Shown here: positions 8,742 to 17,984 of the stretch, in pieces
How the letters are laid out: each line of letters starts with the position of its first letter
How positions within the stretch are numbered: the stretch's first letter is position 1
DNA from: Sulfurovum sp.
GTDB lineage: Bacteria; Campylobacterota; Campylobacteria; Campylobacterales; Sulfurovaceae
Assembly: GCA_026989435.1 (NCBI GenBank)
Contig: JALSJI010000074.1
Span: 1 to 49,913, forward strand
Direction: 5' to 3'
Length of the DNA stretch: 49,913 bases
Translations under genes and position numbers: made by a program
Notes under the pieces: model-generated
Databases searched by the model: none
What the model saw: only the letters and a program-made list of their open reading frames with translations
What the model was told of the DNA's origin: nothing

Positions 8742-10406
8742 TTACCATCTTCTAAATGATTTTAACTGCATTTTATCATAGCCGTAGATATCATTTCTAA
8801 ATTGCAATTTACCGTCATAATCTACCCATGCCGTAAGATAGATAATATCAACCGGTATTCTCTCTTGAAGGGAGATCTGTTTTCTCTTTTTTCCTTTAAG
8901 TATTTTTTTTGCCTTGTCAAAACTCAAATTATTATTAAATTTTGCAAATGTTTTGAGTAGCTCTGTTGGCTTTTGCAAGCGTATACAGCCGTGCGAAAAT
9001 GCTCTTTTATCCCTATGAAATAGTTTTTTTGCCGGTGTATCATGCATATACACGGCATACTTGTTAGGAAACAGAAATTTTAATTTTCCCAAGGCATTGT
9101 TAGGGCCCGGTCTTTGTGCAAAACGAAAAGGGAGATGTTCGCTATATCTATATTGTGCCCAGTCAATCGTAGCAGGATTTATCTTTTTTGCCTTTTCCCC
9201 CCAACCTGCTCGTATCTCAATACCTTTTTTTTCCATGGCTCTTGGATTTCTAATTAGTTTAGGTATCATCTCTTTTTGCACGATGCTCTTAGGCAGGTTC
9301 CAATAGGGATTAAGTACAATTGTCTTTACCGTATTAGAAAAAATCGGTGTAGGATTTTTAGGTTTTCCTACAATAGTGCGTATTTTCCGTATCAACTTTC
9401 CATCCTCTTCAAAATAGAGCATGAATGCCGGGATATTAATCGTTATATGCAGGCGGGAAGAACCTTTTGGAAGCCATTTGATACGATCTAAATTAAGCAG
9501 TATCGTAGTGATACGCTCCTGTACTGTTTTGTTCAATATCTTCAAGGTACCTGAACCAACCGTACCATCGGATTTGAGACCGTTTCTTTTTTGAAATGCC
9601 TTTACGGCTTTTTGTAAACACTTGTCATAGGTGTCATCCTCTAAAACCTCCTCGCAAGGGACATAATCTCCCGTGATACGTAAACGTTCGCGAAGCATCA
9701 CTACACCCGAATCCTTTTTCCCTTTTTTTAATACTCCCTGAAGTTCTACCTTTGGCCACCCTCCGTTTGCCTCTATCTCTCTATATCGTATAAGCTCTTT
9801 TTGCAATGCTTTATATCTAAACTGTGAAGGAAGTGCTTTTTCCATCTCTTCACGTAAACTTCCTCCCAGTACCGCCTTTTCAAGCATTAAAATAGGATTA
9901 ACTTCCGGTCTGTGAAGTACCCATTCGGTCCTTACATCATTGACCATTAAGTTGGCAATACGTGCCTGAAAAGCGCCCCAGTTGATACTTCCGAAATAGG
10001 TATAATTCGTATAGGCGTAATAGAGTTGAGATATCTTGAACTCCAAGGCGATCTTGTCTCTCAGGCTACCCCCTTGGCTATAGAGGTTCATGGCTTCGCT
10101 CTCTAGCATCAGATTGTTTTTATAAAGTTTGCCGTAGGGGTTGAGCGTATTATCTTCTCTTATATAGCTAAACAGATCCTTTGCTGCAGGAGAGAGTTTT
10201 TTCTCATGCATCCATAGAGGGATAAAAAGAAGCTGTGTATACAACCTTCTTAAAAAGCTTTTTTTAGGCTGTGTTTGAAGCGAATTCATAATGATCTCAG
10301 AGGCTTCCTCCTGATATGCCAACTCTGATGCAGCCAGCGATACGGAGCTTAAATATACCAATGAAAATAATATGGTATACTTCAGTAGAATTTTTCTTAA
10401 TTTCAT
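8742..10406 (-). CDS. YcbB-type murein L,D-transpeptidase
   Basis: Predicted 554 residues from ATG 10406. A start at 10433 is possible but would place the signal peptide 9 residues in. Signal peptide to about residue 25 (SLA-A), then an alpha-helical scaffold domain, a peptidoglycan-binding helical module (about 240-290, CLQKAVKAFQKRNGLKSDG) and a YkuD catalytic domain. The active site is MHDTP...FSHGCIRL with the nucleophile near C474. Such enzymes make 3-3 cross-links or attach proteins to meso-DAP in the periplasm. A diverged paralogue lies at 46567. It shares an operon with coaE and dapF. Confidence 0.88.
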   Translation of the reverse strand: MKLRKILLKYTILFSLVYLSSVSLAASELAYQEEASEIIMNSLQTQPKKSFLRRLYTQLLFIPLWMHEKKLSPAAKDLFSYIREDNTLNPYGKLYKNNLMLESEAMNLYSQGGSLRDKIALEFKISQLYYAYTNYTYFGSINWGAFQARIANLMVNDVRTEWVLHRPEVNPILMLEKAVLGGSLREEMEKALPSQFRYKALQKELIRYREIEANGGWPKVELQGVLKKGKKDSGVVMLRERLRITGDYVPCEEVLEDDTYDKCLQKAVKAFQKRNGLKSDGTVGSGTLKILNKTVQERITTILLNLDRIKWLPKGSSRLHITINIPAFMLYFEEDGKLIRKIRTIVGKPKNPTPIFSNTVKTIVLNPYWNLPKSIVQKEMIPKLIRNPRAMEKKGIEIRAGWGEKAKKINPATIDWAQYRYSEHLPFRFAQRPGPNNALGKLKFLFPNKYAVYMHDTPAKKLFHRDKRAFSHGCIRLQKPTELLKTFAKFNNNLSFDKAKKILKGKKRKQISLQERIPVDIIYLTAWVDYDGKLQFRNDIYGYDKMQLKSFRRW

Positions 10407-10457
10407 TCTTGTCCCTAATAGCAATATAATCATTCTTTTCTTTAAATAAATAGTATT

Positions 10458-10463
10458 ATTATA
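10458..10463 (-). promoter_or_regulatory. -10 box for L,D-transpeptidase operon
   Basis: TATAAT on the minus strand, about 52 bases before the chosen start. The start-to-start gap to the divergent BatA gene is under 100 bases. No consensus -35 box is visible. Confidence 0.5.
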
Positions 10464-10483
10464 GCGTAAACTTATCAGAGTAG

Positions 10484-10492
10484 TGCTAAAAT
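10484..10492 (+). promoter_or_regulatory. Extended -10 promoter for Bat operon
   Basis: TG-C-TAAAAT matches an extended -10 element. A transcript starting 6-7 bases further on would begin at or next to the BatA ATG (10499), and no ribosome-binding site precedes that ATG, so the mRNA may be leaderless. Confidence 0.45.
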
Positions 10493-10498
10493 CATTAT

Positions 10499-11407
10499 AT
10501 GTATTTTCATTTTGGCTCTATTTGGTATCTTCTGTTATTGCTTTTCTTACCCTGTTTTATCCTGTGCAAATCCCATACCCAAACCTACTATTTTCCTAAA
10601 ACAGAATGGCTTTCAAAACAGAGCTTTTTTCTCTCCCGGGAACTCTTGCTCAAACTTGTACTCTATTCGATCATGGTCTTTGCGCTTGCAAAACCGTTTT
10701 TATATGACGCACCGGCAGCAAAACACAAAAAAGGCAGGGATCTTGTTTTGGTCTTAGATGCTTCCGGTTCAATGGCGCAAAGCGGATTTAACCCCGATAA
10801 TAGACTCATGAACAAATTTGATACAAATATTGCTCTGGCATCAGACTTTATTCAAAAGAGATATGATGATAATATGGGGATCGTTTTATTCGGTACTTTT
10901 GCCTATACTGCTTCACCGCTTACTTATGATTTAGATGCTTTGCAATATGTTTTAAAGATGACTAATGTTGCCATTGCGGGAGAGAGTACTGCCATAGGTG
11001 ATGCGATTATGCAGGCTATACACACTCTCTCTTTCGGCCAAGCCAAAAGCAAGGCTATTGTGTTACTTACTGACGGCTACCATAACTCGGGACGCACTTC
11101 CCCAAAAGAGGCAGTGCTTCACGCCAAAGCATTGGGCATTAAGATCTATACTATAGGTTTGGGCAAGGCATCCTCTTATGACGGCGCTCTGCTTAAAAAA
11201 ATCGCCCATGAGACTAAAGCAAAATCTTATGATGCACTCAATGCAAAAGCACTACAAGATATCTATAAAGAGATTCACCGGCTTGAACCCTCAAAGATAC
11301 GTAGCGAAAACTACCTGTACCAAAAACTGCTCTTCTCTTTTCCTTTAAGTGCTGCTTTTATACTGCTTTTGGTGTGGACACTATGGATACAAAGGAGGGA
11401 GAGATGA
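10499..11407 (+). CDS. batA: BatA-like von Willebrand factor A membrane protein
   Basis: Predicted 302 residues. Membrane segments at about 7-23, 50-67 and 278-297 flank a vWA domain whose MIDAS motif DASGS is at residues 87-91, with the second conserved stretch VLLTDG. In other bacteria Bat (aerotolerance) proteins form an inner-membrane complex with MoxR ATPases and are implicated in stress tolerance or envelope maturation; the exact client is unknown. The stop overlaps the next start (ATGA), and five genes follow in the same direction. Confidence 0.88.
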   Translation: MYFHFGSIWYLLLLLFLPCFILCKSHTQTYYFPKTEWLSKQSFFLSRELLLKLVLYSIMVFALAKPFLYDAPAAKHKKGRDLVLVLDASGSMAQSGFNPDNRLMNKFDTNIALASDFIQKRYDDNMGIVLFGTFAYTASPLTYDLDALQYVLKMTNVAIAGESTAIGDAIMQAIHTLSFGQAKSKAIVLLTDGYHNSGRTSPKEAVLHAKALGIKIYTIGLGKASSYDGALLKKIAHETKAKSYDALNAKALQDIYKEIHRLEPSKIRSENYLYQKLLFSFPLSAAFILLLVWTLWIQRRER

Positions 11408-12933
11408 GTTTTTTAATACCCATACTTTTGTGGGCGATTATTCCTCTACTTCTCTTTTTGTTTGCTTCACCAAAAAGTATAACCGTGCAGACACACATAA
11501 TGATACTGATATTGCTCCTTATTGCACTTGCCAGGCCTATACAAAAACAGCAAGCACAAGAGCTCTCTATCGATGCGCGGGAGATCATTATTGCTATAGA
11601 TATTTCACGCTCTATGCAAGCAAAAGATATACTCCCCACACGCTATCTCTTTGCCAAAGAGACTGCCAAACATCTACTTTTAAACAATACCACGGACTAT
11701 ATCATGCTTTTTGCTTTTACCAGCAATCCTTTGCTGCTCTCTCCGCCCAGTACGGATCATCTGCTTGCCGTACGCTCTTTAGAGAGTCTCAATCCCGCAT
11801 TTATACTAACCAAAGGAACATCGCTCAAAACTCTCTTTACAAAACTCTCCTCCTTATCTCCCGGACCCAAAACGCTTGTACTAATGACAGACGGCGGAGA
11901 AGAAAAGAGTAGCGAGATGCTTGCAGACTTGCTAAATGCAAACGATATCTCACTCATAACGCTTGCTTTGGGCAGCAAACAGGGAACGACTATTTCTCAA
12001 AAAAATGGAACAATGGTCAAAGACAAAGAGGGGAATCTCATTATTTCACGTCTAAATCCAATCTTGACTACACTCACAAAACGTCTCAACGGGGCTTATC
12101 TTATGCCATCCTACACACCCCAAAAAAGTGCTGAGGAGATAGCAGACATCTTAGAGTCTCAAGCACGGACACAGACTATTAAAAAAAGATACTACCGCTA
12201 CAAAGAACTCTATCAGGTTCCACTATTTTTAGCGCTGCTGCTATTCTTGCTTTTACATACACGTGGCGTGAAGTACCTCCTTGTTTTTTTTACATTTTTA
12301 CATCTTCCTCTGCAAGCATCCGTGCTTGAGGGGTATTATCTCTACCAATCTTATCAATCTTATAAACACGCAGATTATCGACAAACCAAACAACTTCTAA
12401 AAAAGGTAAAAACACCTTCATTGCAAAGTCGAATTTTGCTTGCCAACACCTATTTTAAAGAGGGAGACTATAAAAAAGCTATAGCCATGTATCACTCTAT
12501 CAAATCAACATCTGCCTCCATCAAGCAGCAACTCTACTATAATACTGCCAATGCCTATGTCTTTTTGCATCAATATGCCAAAGCCAAAACAAATTATATA
12601 AAATCTCTACAGTTGGGTTTTGATGAAGATGCCCTACACAACCTTAAGCTCATTATCTTTTTAGAAAATAAAACCTCAGCACCCCTTGGTATAGCACATC
12701 CAAAATCACAAAGCTCTCAAACAAGCAAAAGTGAAAACCAAAACAAAAATAACAAGAGAGAAGAAGACAAACCAAGCTCTTCATCCGGTGCAGGTACAGG
12801 TGCCAAACAGAAGCAAAAAAAAGAAAAACCCCATACGCTTATTACAGATAGCAATCCCCAAAAGCAACCTCTTGGCTCAAAAGTGTATGAACTTATCAAT
12901 AAAGGATATATCTATGAAACAGCGCCTTGGTAG
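11404..12933 (+). CDS. batB: BatB/BatC fusion: vWA domain plus TPR repeats
   Basis: Predicted 509 residues from ATG 11404, which has AAAGGAGG at 11391-11398. Two N-terminal membrane segments (3-21, 31-46) precede a vWA domain with MIDAS DISRS at 66-70. Another hydrophobic pair (about 265-300) follows, then TPR-like repeats at about 305-410 (EGDYKKAIAMYHSI, LHQYAKAKTNYIKSLQLG), as found in separate BatC proteins. The C-terminal 90 residues are Ser/Lys/Gln-rich low complexity. In many genomes BatB and BatC are two genes; here they are one reading frame. It overlaps BatA by 4 bases and BatD by 20. Confidence 0.87.
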   Translation: MSFLIPILLWAIIPLLLFLFASPKSITVQTHIMILILLLIALARPIQKQQAQELSIDAREIIIAIDISRSMQAKDILPTRYLFAKETAKHLLLNNTTDYIMLFAFTSNPLLLSPPSTDHLLAVRSLESLNPAFILTKGTSLKTLFTKLSSLSPGPKTLVLMTDGGEEKSSEMLADLLNANDISLITLALGSKQGTTISQKNGTMVKDKEGNLIISRLNPILTTLTKRLNGAYLMPSYTPQKSAEEIADILESQARTQTIKKRYYRYKELYQVPLFLALLLFLLLHTRGVKYLLVFFTFLHLPLQASVLEGYYLYQSYQSYKHADYRQTKQLLKKVKTPSLQSRILLANTYFKEGDYKKAIAMYHSIKSTSASIKQQLYYNTANAYVFLHQYAKAKTNYIKSLQLGFDEDALHNLKLIIFLENKTSAPLGIAHPKSQSSQTSKSENQNKNNKREEDKPSSSSGAGTGAKQKQKKEKPHTLITDSNPQKQPLGSKVYELINKGYIYETAPW

Positions 12934-14056
12934 TATCGTAGTAACACTCTTGTTGTTTTTTTTAACGACTTTATATGCGAAAGACTTTATCTACAATATG
13001 CATATCGCCACAAAAACACCTTATACCAAGGAGGGCATTTTATTTACGCTTGATATTAATCAGACAAATCCTGATGTAGTGTTACTTTTTGATTTTGATC
13101 TTCTTAAACATCAAGACTATCTATACCAGAGAGTTGACATGCAAGAGACAAATAAAGAGGATGGTTTGCATATACGATACACCTACCTCATCTACCCTCT
13201 TAAATCAGGGGTTGTTCATATTTATTTTAAACTTAAAAAAAGGGTAACTTCTGAGGATTCCGTTGCCTATAGCTTTTCAGGAGACAGGGACAATGTCAAA
13301 GGTCTTGTTACAAAAGATTACAACATTAACCTTACTCCGTTGACACTGGAGGTAAAACCCTTGCCCAAAGGAACAAAGCTTGTCGGGGATTTTACACTAA
13401 AAACATATCTTCCCAAGAATAGAGCCAAGGCATATGAGCCCCTTCCTTTTCATATTGCAATCCGGGGAAAGGGTTATCTTCCTCTGCTAGACTCTATACT
13501 TCCTCATGATACAAATTTCACGCTCTATAAAGAGAAACCAATCGTTCACACTACCTCAAACAGACAAGGAACACAAAGCGAGGTAAAATATACTATGGCA
13601 CTCTCCCATGACCAAAACTTCTCTTTACCTGAAATCTCTATCAAAGCGTTTAACCCTAAAAACCAAAAAACCTATACGCTCCATATACCTCCTAAACAAT
13701 TCATCATTTCAGAAGGGAATATAACCGCTCTGATTGACGATACGAATAGCCCTGTATTGCTTATAGAGGATTGGCGTTGGATAAGCATGCTTTTTTCTTA
13801 TCTTTTTGTATTTTTTTGCGGATTTATAAGTGCATTTATTTTCATGAAATATAACAATAAAAGAGTCAAAAAGAATTTCGATCCGATAAAAGAGAAAATC
13901 AAAGAAGCAAAGAGCAAAAAAGAGCTGCTGCAAATACTGATGTCTGATGAACAGAAACGTTTTGCCTCTTCTATCAAGTACTTAGAAGACTCTTTATATG
14001 CAGATGGTAAAATAGGCTTAAAAGAAATCAAAAAAAAGGCTCTAAGCTTACTATGA
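12914..14056 (+). CDS. batD: BatD-like membrane protein
   Basis: Predicted 380 residues from ATG 12914, where a signal peptide (MKQRLGSIVVTLLLFF..YA) begins and AAAGGA lies about eight bases upstream; a longer frame reaching back to 12731 only reads through the end of BatB/C. The mature part is beta-rich periplasmic (KTPYTKEGI and ALSHDQNFSLPEI-type repeats), then one membrane helix at about 289-312 and a 60-residue basic cytoplasmic tail. Assignment to BatD rests mainly on operon position and topology, since sequence conservation in this family is low. Its stop overlaps the MoxR start. Confidence 0.75.
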   Translation: MKQRLGSIVVTLLLFFLTTLYAKDFIYNMHIATKTPYTKEGILFTLDINQTNPDVVLLFDFDLLKHQDYLYQRVDMQETNKEDGLHIRYTYLIYPLKSGVVHIYFKLKKRVTSEDSVAYSFSGDRDNVKGLVTKDYNINLTPLTLEVKPLPKGTKLVGDFTLKTYLPKNRAKAYEPLPFHIAIRGKGYLPLLDSILPHDTNFTLYKEKPIVHTTSNRQGTQSEVKYTMALSHDQNFSLPEISIKAFNPKNQKTYTLHIPPKQFIISEGNITALIDDTNSPVLLIEDWRWISMLFSYLFVFFCGFISAFIFMKYNNKRVKKNFDPIKEKIKEAKSKKELLQILMSDEQKRFASSIKYLEDSLYADGKIGLKEIKKKALSLL

Positions 14057-15009
14057 AACAGATATATGAGAAAATAACGCTATTAAAAAAAGAGCTCTCA
14101 AAAACCGTTATCGGGCAAGAAGAGATGATAAACTCCCTACTCATCGGACTCCTTTGCGAGGGGCATATTCTTGTAGAGGGTGCTCCCGGACTAGCCAAAA
14201 CAACAACCGTTAATGCCCTTAGCCGTGCAATCAACCTCGATGCAAAACGAATTCAGTTCACACCCGATTTATTACCTTCTGATATTCTTGGTATTCAAAT
14301 ATATAACCAAAAAGACCATAGCTTCAGCATCAAAAAAGGTCCGCTCTTTACCAACCTTCTTTTAGCCGACGAGATCAATCGTGCTCCTGCAAAAGTACAA
14401 TCCGCCCTACTTGAGGCAATGCAGGAAAAACAGGTAACCATTGGAGACGAAACCCTTAAAGTGCCTGCGCCCTTTCTTGTAATGGCAACACAAAACCCTA
14501 TAGAGCAAGAGGGAGTATATCGTCTTCCGGAGGCACAATTGGACCGATTTATGATGAAAGTCATTGTCACACACAATAGAGAAGACGAGGAACTCGAAAT
14601 CATGAAAAAAGCAGCGACAAAAAGCTTTGATGAAATTAGTGAAGTCTTTTCATTGCATGATTTGCAAGATGCACAAAAAGCACTGGAGAATATCCATATC
14701 GACAAAGAGTTGGAGCGCTACATCGTGCAGCTTATATTAGCCACAAGAGAACCTCAGCGATTTGGGCTCGAAAACCTTGCGAGAGAGATACTTTTCGGTG
14801 TTAGTCCTCGAGCCACTATTGACCTGTATAAAGCAAGCCGCGCACAGGCCTATCTGGCAGGTAAAACATTTGTTAGCCCCTCTGATATTGTATCGGTTAC
14901 CCATCATGTCTTGAGGCATCGTATTATCCTCTCTTATGAAGCTAGAGCAAACCATATCACACATGACGCTATTATCTCTCAAATTATCCAAAAGGTACCG
15001 GTTCCCTAA
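14053..15009 (+). CDS. MoxR-family AAA+ ATPase
   Basis: Predicted 318 residues; cytoplasmic chaperone-like ATPase thought to assemble or activate vWA-domain partners. Walker A is EGAPGLAKT (42-50), Walker B LLLADEIN (102-109), sensor 1 ATQNPIEQEG, and arginine finger region LPEAQLDRF. The C-terminal lid contains GVSPRATIDL. The start ATG 14053 overlaps the BatD stop (ATGA). Its presence with two vWA proteins, BatD and a DUF58 protein is the classical MoxR-Bat arrangement, although the ATPase is often first in the operon and here is fourth. Confidence 0.93.
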   Translation: MKQIYEKITLLKKELSKTVIGQEEMINSLLIGLLCEGHILVEGAPGLAKTTTVNALSRAINLDAKRIQFTPDLLPSDILGIQIYNQKDHSFSIKKGPLFTNLLLADEINRAPAKVQSALLEAMQEKQVTIGDETLKVPAPFLVMATQNPIEQEGVYRLPEAQLDRFMMKVIVTHNREDEELEIMKKAATKSFDEISEVFSLHDLQDAQKALENIHIDKELERYIVQLILATREPQRFGLENLAREILFGVSPRATIDLYKASRAQAYLAGKTFVSPSDIVSVTHHVLRHRIILSYEARANHITHDAIISQIIQKVPVP

Positions 15010-15010
15010 T

Positions 15011-15838
15011 ATGTATCAGTCCCTAAAGAGTCTACAACTAAGTGCAAGGAGACAAGTCCATACTCTACTTTCCGGACACCATTTTTCCAAGCTTCAAGGA
15101 GAGATTAGCGATTTTTCGGAACTTAGAGAGTATCAAGCGGGAGACGATATTCGAAAAATACACTGGATGATAAGTGCAAAACGTATGACTCCCTATATTC
15201 GAGAGTCGCATGCATACAGAGAAATTTCTGTTGCCCTCGTAGCTCTTATGGATGGAAGTCTTTACTTTGCACAGGGAAATGACAAACAGAGAAAACTGGC
15301 AGAGATTGCAACAATCTTAGGCTATGCATGTGAAGAGCAAGATAACCTGTTTAGAGGATTTTGCTATACTCAAAACCAAGAGTTTATCACGCCTCCAACG
15401 AAACAACTTGATACTATCAATCAATTTTCAAAAACACTTTTTGAGGCATCACTGCTTCATAGTTCCCTAGATAACCATGTCGCCATTAAACGCCTCTTTG
15501 CTCATTTATCTAGACCGTCTCTGGTTTTTATCTTAAGTGATTTTCTAAAAGAGATCGACCTCTCTCTCCTAGCACAAAAGCATGAAGTGCTATGCATTAT
15601 TGTCAGAGACAAAGAGGAGGAGATGCCAAAAATAGAAACAGAAGCCACCCTGCTTTGTCCTACCGATAATACACAGACCCATGCCCGTCTAAGCACAGGA
15701 AATATAAAAAAATATTTAAAAAACCTTAAAAAACATGATGAAAAGCTTGTAACGCATTTCTCAAAGTATGGTATTTGCTATGTAAAAATACGCACCGATG
15801 AGGATAGCGTGAAAAAACTACGTCTCTTGTTTGATTAG
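15011..15838 (+). CDS. DUF58 domain protein
   Basis: Predicted 275 residues from ATG 15011, one base after the MoxR stop. The DUF58 signature is clear: GEISDFSELREYQAGDDIRK followed by IHW and TPYIRE (about 36-62). DUF58 proteins nearly always accompany MoxR ATPases and have a vWA-like fold, but their biochemical role is unknown. No transmembrane helix is evident, unlike many longer homologues. The gene ends directly against the end of the convergent gene at 15839. Confidence 0.9.
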   Translation: MYQSLKSLQLSARRQVHTLLSGHHFSKLQGEISDFSELREYQAGDDIRKIHWMISAKRMTPYIRESHAYREISVALVALMDGSLYFAQGNDKQRKLAEIATILGYACEEQDNLFRGFCYTQNQEFITPPTKQLDTINQFSKTLFEASLLHSSLDNHVAIKRLFAHLSRPSLVFILSDFLKEIDLSLLAQKHEVLCIIVRDKEEEMPKIETEATLLCPTDNTQTHARLSTGNIKKYLKNLKKHDEKLVTHFSKYGICYVKIRTDEDSVKKLRLLFD

Positions 15839-16468
15839 CTATTTATAAAGCAAATCACTATAATCTTCTTGTCTATTTACTTTTAATTTCCCCTCTATCT
15901 TCACAACCCTTATATCACCGTTTTTATAGGCCTTTTTTAAACGTTTTTTAATTTTATTCTGCTCTTTTTCTTTTGTGATCTTTTCTTTTTTCAGAAACTT
16001 TTTAAGTCCTATCCAGTGACTATTATCCTCTTCTTGGGTATAAATATCAATCGTCTCAATAGATTTTTTCTGCTCTAGCTGATGCACATAGAGTGTGCGC
16101 ATCTCATGAAAAGCCTCTTTAAGTAAATCTATCTCTCCCTTTAATGTTTTTGAGATCTGCTTGTTAGACTTTTTAAGATCTTTCACTGTGTTTTTTAAGA
16201 CAGCAATGGTTTCGTCTTTTGCCTCCAACAGTGCCTTATAATCCTTACTCGCTTTGGCTTTGGCAACACTTTTTTTATTTGTTGCAGGAGCTTCTTTTTC
16301 CTCTATAGAGGCTTGAGGCCTCTCTTCTTCACTAGTGTCAACCACAATGTAAAGTTTCCCGTCGACATTTTTTGCTTTGAGAATGCCGCGTTTTATTTTT
16401 GCATATACTGCTTGACGCGATATACCCAACTCTTGTGCATACTCTGCAGGTTTTATTAATTTTTCCAT
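15839..16468 (-). CDS. HTH and coiled-coil protein of unknown function
   Basis: Predicted 209 residues. Residues 1-45 form a helix-turn-helix resembling excisionase/MerR-type domains (IKPAEYAQELGISRQAVYAK followed by a KNVDGKLYIV wing). Residues 70-140 are a Lys/Glu/Ala-rich coiled coil, and residues 150-205 are a second conserved-looking segment (WIGLKKFLKKEKITKEKEQ). A coiled coil beside an HTH suggests a self-associating DNA-binding protein, perhaps a regulator or nucleoid protein; this is inference. It is followed on the other strand by DUF58 with no gap. GAGG precedes the ATG at 16468. Confidence 0.75.
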   Translation of the reverse strand: MEKLIKPAEYAQELGISRQAVYAKIKRGILKAKNVDGKLYIVVDTSEEERPQASIEEKEAPATNKKSVAKAKASKDYKALLEAKDETIAVLKNTVKDLKKSNKQISKTLKGEIDLLKEAFHEMRTLYVHQLEQKKSIETIDIYTQEEDNSHWIGLKKFLKKEKITKEKEQNKIKKRLKKAYKNGDIRVVKIEGKLKVNRQEDYSDLLYK

Positions 16469-16543
16469 AAACTACCTCTCATCTATTTACCGTATTGTCA
16501 AGCATAACATAACTTTAATGAAAGGTTTACAAATGAGATTCAT

Positions 16544-17179
16544 TTACTTGAGTGTACCGTCTAAAATTGGTACAAATAGGCACTGCTCTATTGCTTCGCT
16601 GGTAATGCGTCCATTTTTTTTATAAAAACGTGTGATGATATGATAGTTCTCTGCTTCTTCAATAGGGGCGATGAGTATCCCTCCCTCCGACAACTGCTCA
16701 AAGAGTACCTGAGGTATTTCTTTGGCAGTTGCCGATAAAAGTATACGCTCAAAAGGGGCATACTGTCTCCATCCTCTTTGCCCGTCATCAAAGCGTGTAA
16801 ATATATTATGGATTTCAAGAGACGAAAACCTACTTTTTGCCTCTTTGAGAAGCTCATCTATGCGCTCTATGGTAAAAACACGACGACATATCTTTGAAAG
16901 AATTGCGGCTTGATACCCAGAACCGCACCCAACTTCTAGTACCGAATCAACCCCTTTAAGTTCAAGGTGCTGTGTCATTTTAGCTACAGTTAAAGGTGAC
17001 GATATCCATTGACTAGCCGCCAAAGGAAGCGCATCTAGCTTATAGGATAGATGCTTAAATTCATTGGGTACAAACACCTCTCTGTCTATGGACAAAAAGG
17101 CATCTCTTACATGGCTATCGAGTTTAAAATGTTTTTCTATTTTTTGTACAAGATTTTGTCTATTTCTTGCTTTAATCAT
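16544..17179 (-). CDS. pcm: Protein-L-isoaspartate O-methyltransferase
   Basis: Predicted 211 residues; uses S-adenosylmethionine to methylate isoaspartyl residues in damaged proteins so that they revert to aspartate. SAM motif I is VLEVGCGSGYQAAIL (80-94); the preceding ISSPLTVAKM block is the family's ISAP-like substrate motif. RVFTIERIDEL and ILLSATAKEIPQVLFEQL fit motifs post-I and III. Length is normal. It stands 72 bases from the amidase gene upstream. Confidence 0.93.
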   Translation of the reverse strand: MIKARNRQNLVQKIEKHFKLDSHVRDAFLSIDREVFVPNEFKHLSYKLDALPLAASQWISSPLTVAKMTQHLELKGVDSVLEVGCGSGYQAAILSKICRRVFTIERIDELLKEAKSRFSSLEIHNIFTRFDDGQRGWRQYAPFERILLSATAKEIPQVLFEQLSEGGILIAPIEEAENYHIITRFYKKNGRITSEAIEQCLFVPILDGTLK

Positions 17180-17251
17180 CTATTTTGAAATCCCATCCCC
17201 GTTCATTGGCTACATTTTATCCAAAATCTGATTAAACTGGCTTTGATACCC

Positions 17252-17983
17252 CTACTCTAAAGTGATATAACGACGCATTTTTTTAATCTCTCTAAAATCT
17301 ATCGTTCCTTCAATACTCTCAAGCCTATCATCCGCAACATATGTTCCAAAAGGGGAGATAATAGAAGAAGAGCCTGCCATATCGCCGTTAACGCTGTTTG
17401 ACAACACAACATAACACTGATTCATCACTGCCAATGCACGGGAAAGAATCTCCAGATGATTCTTTCTCTCCTTCCCCCATCTAGCCGGAATAAGCACTAC
17501 ATCTGCACCCTCTATCTGCTTCCATAACTCTTTAAAACGCAATTCAAAACAGATCAATATTGCATATGTGACACCCTCTATCTCAAAACATTGAATTCTC
17601 TTTTTTTTCCCCTCTTTGAAATATAAATCTTCGCCACTGAGTTTGAAAAGTTTTACTTTATTTTGTCGATGGACTATTTTATGTTTATGAATGACCACTG
17701 CTTGATTTACAAAACTCTCTGCCTCTTCAAGAATAAACGTCGTTACAACTATTTGTCTATCTATGGTCTTTTTGAGTGTTTTAAGAGCTTTGGCTGAAAA
17801 TTTTGCGGCTGTTGCCATGTGTGCATAGTCAAACCCTGTCAAACATACTTCCGGTGCTACAATAAGATCTTTATCTTGGTACGCATCGATGTAGGAGAGA
17901 AGTCTATCCATGTTTTCCTGATAGCGATCGGAGGAAGCAAACTGTAGGGTTAGCGCTTCTAATGGTTTTTGTTTGGATTTCAT
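17252..17983 (-). CDS. Nitrilase-superfamily amidohydrolase
   Basis: Predicted 243 residues. The Glu-Lys-Cys triad is visible: E45 (VAPEVCLTGF), K109 (QNKVKLF) and C145 (ILICFELRF). The WGKERKNHLEILSRALAVMNQCYV block after it is typical of carbon-nitrogen hydrolases. Substrate unknown; relatives include omega-amidases and N-carbamoyl hydrolases. ATG 17983 begins one base after the nrdB stop with no clear ribosome-binding site, so translation is probably coupled to nrdB. Confidence 0.85.
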   Translation of the reverse strand: MKSKQKPLEALTLQFASSDRYQENMDRLLSYIDAYQDKDLIVAPEVCLTGFDYAHMATAAKFSAKALKTLKKTIDRQIVVTTFILEEAESFVNQAVVIHKHKIVHRQNKVKLFKLSGEDLYFKEGKKKRIQCFEIEGVTYAILICFELRFKELWKQIEGADVVLIPARWGKERKNHLEILSRALAVMNQCYVVLSNSVNGDMAGSSSIISPFGTYVADDRLESIEGTIDFREIKKMRRYITLE

Positions 17984-17984
17984 A

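Noticed and set aside
12731-12913. Longer N-terminus for the BatD-like gene
   Set aside because: It is the end of BatB/C read in another frame; the signal peptide starts at 12914.
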